A DNA stretch of 27,173 nucleotides from an uncultured Brevundimonas sp. (GTDB lineage Bacteria; Pseudomonadota; Alphaproteobacteria; Caulobacterales; Caulobacteraceae), in NCBI GenBank assembly GCA_946885435.1, contig CAMPGL010000009.1, positions 1-27,173 on the forward strand, written 5' to 3'. The notes beneath the pieces were generated by a model. The model saw nothing but the letters and a program-made list of their open reading frames with translations. It did not search any database and was not told the origin of the DNA. A program made the translations under genes and the position numbers. Below, piece by piece: positions 9,531 through 15,478 of the stretch. Every line of letters begins with the position of its first letter. Position 1 is the stretch's first letter.

Positions 9531-9996
9531 GCAGGAACAGACGGGCGTGGCGATCGACTACGCCGAGGTGCTGCGGCGCATTCCGCATCGCTACCCCTTC
9601 CTGCTGATCGACCGGGCCGAGGACTATGTGGCGAGCACCTCGATCACCGGGGTGAAGAACGTCACGTTCAACGAGCCCTTCTTCCAGGGCCACTTTCCGA
9701 TCGATCCGGTGATGCCGGGCGTGCTGATCGTCGAGGCCATGGCCCAGACCGGCGCGCTCTTGATGTCCAAGTCGCTGGAAGTCGATGTGTCGAACAAGGT
9801 CATCATGTTCATGTCGATCGACGGCGTGCGCTTCCGCCGGCCGGCGCGCCCGGGCGACCAGCTGCGCATGAAGGTCGAGGTCACCCGCGCGCGCAAGGAC
9901 GCCTACAAGTTCCGCGGCGAGACTTTCATCGACGGCAAGCTGGCGGCCGAAGCCGAGTTCATGGCCATGGCCGTGACGGTCGAGGAAGGCGCCTGA
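9523..9996 (+). CDS. fabZ: 3-hydroxyacyl-[ACP] dehydratase FabZ
   Basis: Hot-dog-fold dehydratase that removes water from beta-hydroxyacyl-ACP in fatty-acid elongation. It competes with LpxA and LpxD for hydroxyacyl-ACP, which explains its place between them. The 157-residue product shows IPHRYPFLLIDR near residue 20, the catalytic His57 in GHFPIDPVMPG, and the catalytic Glu71 in VLIVEAMAQ. A perfect AGGAGG at 9512-9517 lies 5 nt before ATG 9523, inside the end of lpxD, so this start is well supported. The upstream frame extension is lpxD in another frame. Confidence 0.97.
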   Translation: MAEQEQTGVAIDYAEVLRRIPHRYPFLLIDRAEDYVASTSITGVKNVTFNEPFFQGHFPIDPVMPGVLIVEAMAQTGALLMSKSLEVDVSNKVIMFMSIDGVRFRRPARPGDQLRMKVEVTRARKDAYKFRGETFIDGKLAAEAEFMAMAVTVEEGA

Positions 9997-9998
9997 CG

Positions 9999-10784
9999 GT
10001 GGCCGTCCACCCCACTGCCCTGGTCGATCCCTCAGCTCAGCTGGGCGAGGGCGTTGAGATCGGCCCCTGGTGCCAGGTCGGAGCGGACGCTGTCCTGGGC
10101 GAAGGCGTGCGGCTGCTGTCCAGCGTGGTGGTCGCGGGGCACACGGAGATCGGCGCCCGCACGGTCGTGCATCCCTTCTCGGTCCTCGGCGGGCCGCCGC
10201 AGCACGGCGGCTACAAGGACGAGCCGACGCGGCTGGTGATCGGGTCCGACAACCTCATCCGCGAGGGCTGCACCTTCAACCGGGGCACGGTCCAGGGCTC
10301 GGGCGTCACGCGAGTGGGCTCCAGCTGCATGTTCATGACCGGCGCGCACGTCGGCCATGACTCGGTCGTGGGCGACCGGGTGACTTTCGCCAACAATGCG
10401 ACGCTGGGCGGACACGTGACCGTCGGCGACGGCGTCTTCCTGGGCGGCCTGTGCGCCGTGCACCAGTGGGGCCGGGTCGGGCAGGGGGCCATGGTCGGCG
10501 GCCTGGCGGCCGTGACGCGGGACGTGATCCCCTACGGCTCGGTGTGGGGCAACCACGCCCGGCTGCACGGGCTGAACATGGTCGGGCTGAAACGCCGAGG
10601 CTTCGACCGCGACCGCATCAAGCGCATGCTCGCCTTCTATCGCGACCTGTTCGAGGGTGAGGGGGCCTTCTCCGAGCGACTCGAGCGGGCCGAGGCCGTC
10701 GCCGGCGATGTCGCCGAGGCGCACGAGATCATCGCCTTCATCCGCGAAGGCGGCTCGCGGCCGCTGTGCCTGCCGGAAGCATGA
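9999..10784 (+). CDS. lpxA: Acyl-ACP--UDP-N-acetylglucosamine O-acyltransferase
   Basis: First committed step of lipid A synthesis: 3-O-acylation of UDP-GlcNAc; cytoplasmic homotrimer. The 261-residue length matches LpxA. Hexapeptide repeats fill residues 1-190 (VHPTALVDPSAQLGEGVEIG). The segment GAHVGHDSVVGDRVTFANN contains the His expected to be catalytic (His125 in E. coli), followed by GGLCAVHQWGRVGQGAMVGG. The helical C-terminal domain contains GLNMVGLKRRGFDRDRIK. GTG 9999 begins 2 nt after the fabZ stop. The stop is shared with the start of lpxI. Confidence 0.97.
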   Translation: MAVHPTALVDPSAQLGEGVEIGPWCQVGADAVLGEGVRLLSSVVVAGHTEIGARTVVHPFSVLGGPPQHGGYKDEPTRLVIGSDNLIREGCTFNRGTVQGSGVTRVGSSCMFMTGAHVGHDSVVGDRVTFANNATLGGHVTVGDGVFLGGLCAVHQWGRVGQGAMVGGLAAVTRDVIPYGSVWGNHARLHGLNMVGLKRRGFDRDRIKRMLAFYRDLFEGEGAFSERLERAEAVAGDVAEAHEIIAFIREGGSRPLCLPEA

Positions 10785-11608
10785 TGGACAAGCTGGGCCT
10801 CATCGCCGGCGGCGGCGCCCTGCCGCTGCGGGTGGCCGAGCGTTGCCGCCAGACGGACCGGCCGGTCTTCGTGGTGCGCCTGAAAGGGTTCGCCGAGGCG
10901 GACCTGACGGCCTTCGAGGGCGCGGACATCGGCTTGGGCGAGTTCGGCAAGTGCGTCGACGCGCTGAAGCGCGCGGGCTGCCGGAGCGTCTGCCTGGCCG
11001 GGATCGTCAAGCGGCCGGACTTCGCCAACTTCAAGGTCGACCTGAAGGGTATGCGCGTGCTGCCCGGCATCGTCTCGGCGGCCAAGAAGGGGGACGACGC
11101 CCTGCTGCGCCAGGTGCTCAAGGTCTTCGAGGACTCCGGCTTCGCGGTCGAAGGGGCCGACGACATCCTGGGCGGGCAGGAGACTCTGCCGGCCGGGGCG
11201 CTGGGCGCGGTCGTCCCGCGCGAGGCGGACAGGGCCGACCTTCTCAAGGCCCTGCACGTGGCCCGCGCCGTAGGCGAGCTGGACGTGGGCCAAGGCGCGG
11301 TGGTCTCGCACGGCCTGGTGCTGGCGGTGGAGGCCCAGGAGGGCACCGACGCCATGCTGGAGCGCGTCGCGGGCCTGCCCGCGGACATTCGGGGCCGGGC
11401 GCCGCAGGGCGTGCTGGCCAAGGCGCCCAAGCCCATCCAGGAGCGCAAGGTCGACCTGCCGGTGATCGGGCCGCGCACCATCGAGCTGGCCGCCCGGGCC
11501 GGGCTGGCGGGCGTGGCCGGGCCGGCCGGTGACCTCATCGTCATCGACCGCGAGGCGACCATCGCCGCGGCCGACCGGCTGGGCCTGTTCGTCTGGGGCG
11601 AGGCGTGA
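10784..11608 (+). CDS. lpxI: UDP-2,3-diacylglucosamine diphosphatase LpxI
   Basis: Hydrolyses UDP-2,3-diacylglucosamine to lipid X and UMP. LpxI is the alphaproteobacterial substitute for LpxH and was characterised from Caulobacter. The 274-residue protein has the N-terminal KLGLIAGGGALPLRVAER and the C-terminal domain GAVVSHGLVLAVEAQEGTDAM. Asp224 in KVDLPVIGP lies about where the catalytic Asp of Caulobacter LpxI (Asp225, from memory) is expected. ATG 10784 overlaps the lpxA stop by one base. ATG 10781 is also in frame, but it would leave only 1 nt after GGAAG (10775-10779), against 4 nt for 10784. Confidence 0.94.
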   Translation: MDKLGLIAGGGALPLRVAERCRQTDRPVFVVRLKGFAEADLTAFEGADIGLGEFGKCVDALKRAGCRSVCLAGIVKRPDFANFKVDLKGMRVLPGIVSAAKKGDDALLRQVLKVFEDSGFAVEGADDILGGQETLPAGALGAVVPREADRADLLKALHVARAVGELDVGQGAVVSHGLVLAVEAQEGTDAMLERVAGLPADIRGRAPQGVLAKAPKPIQERKVDLPVIGPRTIELAARAGLAGVAGPAGDLIVIDREATIAAADRLGLFVWGEA

Positions 11609-12768
11609 GCAGGCCGCTGACCGTGATGCTGGTCGCTGCGGAATCCTCCGGCGACGGGCTCGGCGCGGGCCTGGCGCGCGCTCTGAAGGCCCGGCTGGGC
11701 GACGAGGTTCGCATCGTCGGGGTCGGCGGGCCGCGGATGGCGGCCCAGGGCGTCGAGAGCCCCTTCGACATCTCCGACCTGTCCGTGCTGGGCTGGATCG
11801 AGGGGCTGAAGGCCTATGGCCGGGTCAGGCGGCGGGTCGCCGATACGGTCGCCTTCGCGCAGCGGGAGCAGCCCGATGTCGCGGTGCTGATCGACAGCTG
11901 GGGCTTCACCATCCGGGTGGCCAAGCAGCTGCGTAAGGCCCTCCCGGGCCTGAAGCTGGTCAAGTACGTCGGACCCCAGGTCTGGGCCTCCCGCCCGGGG
12001 CGGGCGAAGACCCTGGCCCAGGCGGTGGATCACCTGCTGACGCTGCACGCCTTCGACCCGCCTTGGTTCGAGAAGGCGGGCCTGCCCACCACCTTCGTCG
12101 GCAACCCGAGCCTCGCCATCGACTTCAGCCAGGCTGACGGGGCGCGATTCCGGCAGGCGCACGGGCTGGCCGCCGATCAGCCGCTGCTGCTGATCCTGCC
12201 CGGCAGCCGTCCGTCCGAGATCGAGCGGATGACGCCGCTGTTCGAGGCGTCGGCCGCGCGCGTCCGCGCCGAGCAGCCCGACGTGGCCCTGGCCGTGGTC
12301 ATCGCCGACACCGTCGCCGCCCAGGCGAAGGCGGCGGTGGCGGGCTGGCCCTTCCGGGCGATCCAGGTCGAGGGCGAGGCGGCCAAGAAGGACGCCATGA
12401 AGGCCGCGACCGTGGCGCTCGCCTGCTCCGGCACCGTCTCGACCGAACTGGCCCTGGCCGGCGCGCCCATGGTCATCGCCTATCGCCTGTCAGGGCTCAG
12501 CTACGCCCTGATCAAGCCGATGCTGTCGGCCCGGCACATCACCCTGTTCAACATCGCCGCCGACGCCCGCATCGCGCCCGAGTTCGTCCAGGACGAGGCC
12601 ACGCCCGAGGCCCTGGCGGCCGCCGTCCTGGCCCGGCTGGGCGACCCGGCGCTGCGCGCGGACCAGGTGCGGCGTCAGTCGGAAGCGCTCGATCTCATGG
12701 GGCGGGACCAGCCTGATCCGTCGGCGGCGGCCGCGGAGGCCGTGCTCAAGGTCGTGGGCCGGATCTGA
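11605..12768 (+). CDS. lpxB: Lipid-A-disaccharide synthase
   Basis: GT19 glycosyltransferase that joins lipid X and UDP-2,3-diacylglucosamine into the beta-1,6 disaccharide of lipid A; peripheral inner-membrane enzyme. The 387-residue length is typical. Visible segments are VMLVAAESSGDGLGAGLARAL at the N-terminus (quoted here as AAESSGDGLGAGL), GVGGPRMAAQG, YVGPQVWASRPGRAKTLAQ near residue 129, PTTFVGNP, LILPGSRPSEIERM near 196, and ACSGTVSTELALAGAPMVIAYR near 273 (in part CSGTVSTELAL). GTG 11605 shares a GTGA overlap with lpxI. It is the last envelope gene before the flagellar locus. Confidence 0.96.
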   Translation: MSRPLTVMLVAAESSGDGLGAGLARALKARLGDEVRIVGVGGPRMAAQGVESPFDISDLSVLGWIEGLKAYGRVRRRVADTVAFAQREQPDVAVLIDSWGFTIRVAKQLRKALPGLKLVKYVGPQVWASRPGRAKTLAQAVDHLLTLHAFDPPWFEKAGLPTTFVGNPSLAIDFSQADGARFRQAHGLAADQPLLLILPGSRPSEIERMTPLFEASAARVRAEQPDVALAVVIADTVAAQAKAAVAGWPFRAIQVEGEAAKKDAMKAATVALACSGTVSTELALAGAPMVIAYRLSGLSYALIKPMLSARHITLFNIAADARIAPEFVQDEATPEALAAAVLARLGDPALRADQVRRQSEALDLMGRDQPDPSAAAAEAVLKVVGRI

Positions 12769-12812
12769 CCCGGCAAATTCTGCCGCTTGCCTGCCGCCCG
12801 GCACATCCTGCC
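12769..12812 (+). promoter_or_regulatory. Two ftr-like enhancer sites (candidate FlbD binding)
   Basis: Two copies of CCCGGCA-M-A-T-Y-CTGCC, each a GGCA-N5-TGCC dyad (12772-12784 and 12800-12812), are spaced 28 bp centre to centre. The first begins on the base after the lpxB stop. They lie 75-118 bp upstream of the sigma-54 promoter, which is where Caulobacter ftr enhancers for the activator FlbD are found. The dyads and spacing are seen directly; the FlbD assignment is inference from position and from my recollection of ftr elements. Confidence 0.55.
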
Positions 12813-12849
12813 TAGCCGTCGACAGGGTAAACACAAGGTACCACAATAA

Positions 12850-12862
12850 AATCAAGCGTGTG
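12850..12862 (+). promoter_or_regulatory. IHF-like site between enhancer and sigma-54 promoter
   Basis: AATCAA-GCGT-GTG matches the IHF consensus WATCAA-N4-TTR at all but one defined base. It lies in the only A/T-rich patch of this gap (about 12829-12855), between the ftr-like dyads and the sigma-54 site. That is where IHF bends DNA in Caulobacter class III flagellar promoters. Confidence 0.45.
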
Positions 12863-12886
12863 GCGCGACGTCCTGATGTCGCCCGA

Positions 12887-12902
12887 TGGCCCGGTGCTTG
12901 CT
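12887..12902 (+). promoter_or_regulatory. Sigma-54 (RpoN) promoter of the first flagellin
   Basis: TGGCCCG-GTGC-TTGCT matches the -24/-12 consensus TGGCACG-N4-TTGCW with one difference. The invariant GG (12888-12889) and GC (12900-12901) are exactly 10 bp apart. Transcription should start near 12913, giving a leader of about 63 nt before ATG 12976. Confidence 0.85.
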
Positions 12903-12914
12903 CCTTCGATCTCC

Positions 12915-12949
12915 GAGCAAAACGCTCCCGGTAGTCAAAATGACGCCGG
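12915..12949 (+). promoter_or_regulatory. Two stem-loops in the flagellin mRNA leader
   Basis: Immediately after the predicted start site the leader can form GAGC-AAAAC-GCTC (12915-12927). It is followed directly by CCGG-TA-GTCA-AAA-TGAC-G-CCGG (12928-12949), a two-part stem with a small internal loop. The ribosome-binding site (GAAGGA, 12961-12966) stays outside both. In Caulobacter, FlbT binds the 5' leader of flagellin fljK mRNA and shortens its life. These hairpins are the natural candidates for such a target, but that link is inference. Confidence 0.5.
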
Positions 12950-12975
12950 ACACCTTGAAAGAAGGACCACGTGCC

Positions 12976-13806
12976 ATGGCGCTGAACAGCGTTAACACGA
13001 ACAGCGGGGCCATGATCGCCCTGCAGAACCTCCAACGCACCAACGCGGAGCTCGCCACCGTCCAGGACCGGATCAACACCGGCCGGAAGGTGAACAGCGC
13101 CAAGGACAACGGCGCCGTCTGGGCCATCGCCCAGTCGCAACGCGCCGAGGTCTCCTCTCTGAACGCCGTCAAGGACTCGCTGCAACGCGGTCAGTCGGCG
13201 GTCGATGTGGCCATCTCGGCCGGTGAATCCATCTCCGACCTGCTGATCCAGCTGAAGGAGAAGGCGCTGGCGGCGAAGGACACCTCCATCGACACCGCGG
13301 CCCGCACCGCCCTGAACGAAGACTTCAAGTCGATCCGTGACCAGATCGCCAAGGTCGTCTCGAACGCCGAGTTCAACGGCGTCAACATGCTGAAGTCGGG
13401 CGGCACCACCTTCAAGGCCCTGGCCAACGCCGACGGCTCCTCGACGATCGACGTCGCGGCCGAAGTGCTGAAGCTCTCGGGCTCCAAGGTGACGATCACC
13501 ACGACGGAAGTCATCAACACGGTGACCACCGCGAGCGCCGCCCTGACGAAGATCGACGCGTCGATCGCCAACGTCTCGGCTTCGCTGGCCCGTCTGGGCA
13601 CGGGCTCCAAGTCGCTGGAGACCCACCTGAACTTCGTCTCCAAGCTGCAGGACACTCTGGAAGCCGGCGTCGGCAACCTGGTGGATGCGGACCTGGCGAA
13701 GGAGAGCGCCCGCCTGCAGGCCCTGCAGACCAAGCAACAGCTGGGTGTTCAGGCCCTTTCGATCGCGAACTCGTCGAGCTCGATCCTGCTCGGCCTGTTC
13801 CGCTAA
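12976..13806 (+). CDS. Flagellin (FljK/FljL type)
   Basis: Filament subunit exported through the flagellar type III system and polymerised at the tip. The 276-residue product has the short alphaproteobacterial form: N-terminal D0/D1 helices with NSVNTNSGAMIALQNLQRTN and RINTGRKVNSAKDNGAVWAI. A small variable centre (about 140-205) follows, then the conserved C-terminus NLVDADLAKESARLQALQTK and QLGVQALSIANSSSSILLGLF ending in R (first 20 residues of that stretch shown in part: QLGVQALSIAN). This is close to Caulobacter FljK and FljL. ATG 12976 follows GAAGGA by 9 nt; the frame extension upstream of it is leader and promoter DNA. Expression should depend on RpoN. Which numbered Caulobacter paralogue it matches is not decided. 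Confidence 0.95.
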   Translation: MALNSVNTNSGAMIALQNLQRTNAELATVQDRINTGRKVNSAKDNGAVWAIAQSQRAEVSSLNAVKDSLQRGQSAVDVAISAGESISDLLIQLKEKALAAKDTSIDTAARTALNEDFKSIRDQIAKVVSNAEFNGVNMLKSGGTTFKALANADGSSTIDVAAEVLKLSGSKVTITTTEVINTVTTASAALTKIDASIANVSASLARLGTGSKSLETHLNFVSKLQDTLEAGVGNLVDADLAKESARLQALQTKQQLGVQALSIANSSSSILLGLFR

Positions 13807-13814
13807 CGCCGGAA

Positions 13815-13838
13815 GGGGGCGGCGTCCGCGCCGCCCCC
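13815..13838 (+). terminator. GC-rich hairpin after the first flagellin
   Basis: A perfect 10-bp stem GGGGGCGGCG / CGCCGCCCCC with a TCCG tetraloop starts 9 nt after the flagellin stop. No T-tract follows, so it may work as a Rho-assisted terminator or as a 3'-end stabiliser of the abundant flagellin mRNA. Confidence 0.65.
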
Positions 13839-13847
13839 GACCCGCCC

Positions 13848-13862
13848 TGGGCCGGCTAAGGC
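13848..13862 (+). promoter_or_regulatory. Possible sigma-54 promoter for the FlaG-like gene
   Basis: TGGGCCGGCTAAGGC keeps the invariant GG-N10-GC spacing (13849-13850, 13861-13862) and T at -26. It has AG in place of TT before the -12 GC. It lies just after the flagellin hairpin and 33 bp before ATG 13896. Chance matches are common at this GC content, so this is tentative. Confidence 0.3.
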
Positions 13863-13895
13863 CCGATTCAGGAGGCGCCGAAGGGCGCATTGGAG

Positions 13896-14186
13896 ATGTC
13901 CACGGATGTCAAAAGACTGGGGGCGTATTCGACACAGACGGTAGCCCCGATGACCATGACCGCGACCGGCGCCGATACTTCGGACCGCCGCCGCGCCACC
14001 GAAGAGGCCGAACGCCTGGCCCGATACCGCCTCATCATCGAGGGCGGACCCGGCGCCGGATTTGTCTACAAGAACGTGGACCGCCTCACCGGTGAGATCG
14101 TCAGCCAGTACCCCCGAGAAGAGGTGCTCAGGCTGAAGACGGATCCCGCCTATTCGGGCGGGAAGGTCATCGACACCACCGCCTAG
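13896..14186 (+). CDS. flaG: FlaG-family flagellar protein
   Basis: A 96-residue protein with a disordered start and a C-terminal half matching the FlaG fold: FVYKNVDRLTGEIVSQYPRE followed by EVLRL. This resembles the family pattern of an aromatic strand, 'vD..TGEvi.qiP.eEvL'. FlaG proteins are linked to filament length and assembly and are usually next to flagellin or fliD, as here between two flagellins. Start: ATG 13896 is preferred. TTG 13890 is in frame upstream, and AAGGG (13881-13885) suits ATG 13896 with 10-nt spacing. The match is short, so the family call is good but the exact role is uncertain. Confidence 0.72.
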   Translation: MSTDVKRLGAYSTQTVAPMTMTATGADTSDRRRATEEAERLARYRLIIEGGPGAGFVYKNVDRLTGEIVSQYPREEVLRLKTDPAYSGGKVIDTTA

Positions 14187-14325
14187 AGCCGAAATCCCCA
14201 CTGGGTTTCTCGCGCCGCGCAGGGTCCGTCCCGCGCGGATCAATGCGTTGCTGCGCCGTTAACCATACGCTCACGACTCGCCTCATAGCCTGACGCTCAC
14301 GCAAAACCGCGGGGGACCTCGGGTC

Positions 14326-15156
14326 ATGACGACCAGCGTTCACACCAATACTTCGGCGCTGATCGCGCTTCAGAACCTGAACAAGACCAACGACCAGCTG
14401 GCCGACGTTCAGGGTCGGGTCAACACCGGCCTCAAGGTTCAGGGCGCCAAGGACAACGCGTCGGTCTGGGCGATCGCCCAGGGCCAGCGCGCCGACGTGG
14501 GCGCGCTGGGCGCCGTCAAGATGAGCCTGGACCGGGCGACCTCGATCACGGACGTGGCGCTGGCCGCCGGCGAGACGGTCTCCGACCTGCTGAACCAGCT
14601 CAAGGAAAAGGTGGTCGCGGCCAAGGACGCCTCGCTCGACACCGCCGCCCGCAACGCCCTGAACGCCGACTACAAGGCGATCGTGAAGTCGATCCGTGAC
14701 GCCATCTCGAACGCAGAGTTCGACGGAGCCAACATCCTGGACGGATCGGTGGCCTCGATCCGCTTCATCGCCAATGCGGATGCGGACTCCTTCATCACCC
14801 TGCAGGCCAAGAACCTGTCGCTGGGCGGCGCGATCCTGGAGGTGGCCGCCACCTCCTCGATCAACACCCTGACCAACGCCACGGCGGCCCTGACGGCGCT
14901 GCAGGACTCCATCACCCAGGTGAACGCGGCCCTGGGCGAGATCGGCTCCCAGGCCAAGCAGATCGAGCAGCACAACACCTTCGTGTCCAAGCTGATGGAC
15001 TCGCTGGAGACGGGCATCGGCAATCTGGTGGACGCCGACCTGGCGCGCGAGAGCGCGCGGCTTCAGGCCTTGCAGGTGCAGCAACAGCTGGGGGCGCAGG
15101 CGTTGTCGATCGCCAATCAGGCGCCGCAGATCATCCTGTCCCTGTTCCGCAACTAG
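14326..15156 (+). CDS. Flagellin (second paralogue)
   Basis: The 276-residue flagellin, the same length as the first, aligns with it end to end. It has TSVHTNTSALIALQNLNKTN, GRVNTGLKVQGAKDNASVWA, and C-terminal GNLVDADLARESARLQALQV, ending in LSLFRN. It differs most in the centre (about 140-205) and in the first residues. Caulobacter filaments mix several flagellins along their length, so a second, differently expressed subunit is expected. The 139 nt upstream lack a GG-N10-GC site of the quality seen before the first flagellin; they hold an IHF-like GATCAATGCGTTG (14238-14250) and a TTAACC motif near 14259. The stop lies inside the palindrome at 15153-15177. Confidence 0.94.
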   Translation: MTTSVHTNTSALIALQNLNKTNDQLADVQGRVNTGLKVQGAKDNASVWAIAQGQRADVGALGAVKMSLDRATSITDVALAAGETVSDLLNQLKEKVVAAKDASLDTAARNALNADYKAIVKSIRDAISNAEFDGANILDGSVASIRFIANADADSFITLQAKNLSLGGAILEVAATSSINTLTNATAALTALQDSITQVNAALGEIGSQAKQIEQHNTFVSKLMDSLETGIGNLVDADLARESARLQALQVQQQLGAQALSIANQAPQIILSLFRN

Positions 15157-15177
15157 GTCGCGTCTGACGCGATCTAG
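15153..15177. terminator. 25-bp palindrome carrying two convergent stop codons
   Basis: CTAG-G-TCGCGTC, a central T, then GACGCGA-T-CTAG: 12 positions pair with 12, the only imperfection being a G opposite T. The left CTAG supplies the TAG of the second flagellin. The right CTAG, read on the other strand, supplies the TAG of the small minus-strand ORF. It probably works as a bidirectional terminator, or as mRNA 3'-end hairpins for both transcripts. There is no T-tract. Confidence 0.6.
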
Positions 15178-15281
15178 TGGGCAGGCCCGATATGGACCCA
15201 GCTCCGCCGGCGCGGAGCGGGTTTCGGGGCGAGACCGTACAGGGCAAGCACGTACATCAAGGCGTTACGCAACGAAGTCAT
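15174..15281 (-). CDS. Candidate 35-residue small protein, unrecognised
   Basis: The minus strand has a perfect AGGAGG (15292-15287) 5 nt before an ATG (15281-15279). A 35-codon frame follows, ending in TAG at 15176-15174. The product begins MTSLRNALMYVLALYGLAPK, a short hydrophobic or amphipathic helix, followed by a Pro/Arg-rich tail (APRRRSW) ending HIGPAH. It converges with the second flagellin, and both stops fall in symmetric halves of one palindrome, which is unlikely for a random frame. Third-position GC is about 76 %, lower than in the neighbouring genes, so it may be recent or weakly constrained. No known family is recognised; a small membrane-associated peptide is the plainest reading. 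Confidence 0.5.
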   Translation of the reverse strand: MTSLRNALMYVLALYGLAPKPAPRRRSWVHIGPAH

Positions 15282-15292
15282 GCCGACCTCCT

Positions 15293-15478
15293 GGGATCCG
15301 AGCCTCAACGCTCAACCCGCGGCGTGCGTTCCATCCGCATACCCACGTTAGTCCGAGTCGCGCGGGAGGCGAGCGAAAGCGCGGTTTCCTGAACAGCTTT
15401 CGTCCGGCTGGGGACAAAGCTTAAGGCTTTCGTAGGCCCCGGGGACGACTCTCCCGGGCGTGGAGGGGCGGCGAGGTC
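15293..15478. other. Intergenic leader of the FlaEY-like gene
   Basis: Together with the small minus-strand ORF, this stretch fills the 322-nt gap between the second flagellin and the FlaEY-like gene. It probably contains the outward promoters of both. No good sigma-54 site is visible. The complementary heptamers CGAAAGC (15374-15380) and GCTTTCG (15396-15402 and again 15426-15432), with AAAGC at 15416-15420, allow alternative, mutually exclusive stems upstream of GGAGG (15462-15466). Confidence 0.4.

Noticed and set aside
12886..12975. Upstream extension of the first flagellin frame
   Set aside because: It would translate the sigma-54 promoter and leader. Flagellin homology starts at ATG 12976, which has its own ribosome-binding site.
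14167..15084. 305-codon minus-strand frame opposite the second flagellin
   Set aside because: Antisense shadow. The flagellin on the + strand is certain and no minus-strand ribosome-binding site is evident.
15177..15392. 71-codon + strand frame after the second flagellin
   Set aside because: It lacks a ribosome-binding site, and its sequence has no helix, domain or bias pattern. The minus-strand frame across the same DNA has a perfect Shine-Dalgarno and a meaningful stop, so it is the better reading.
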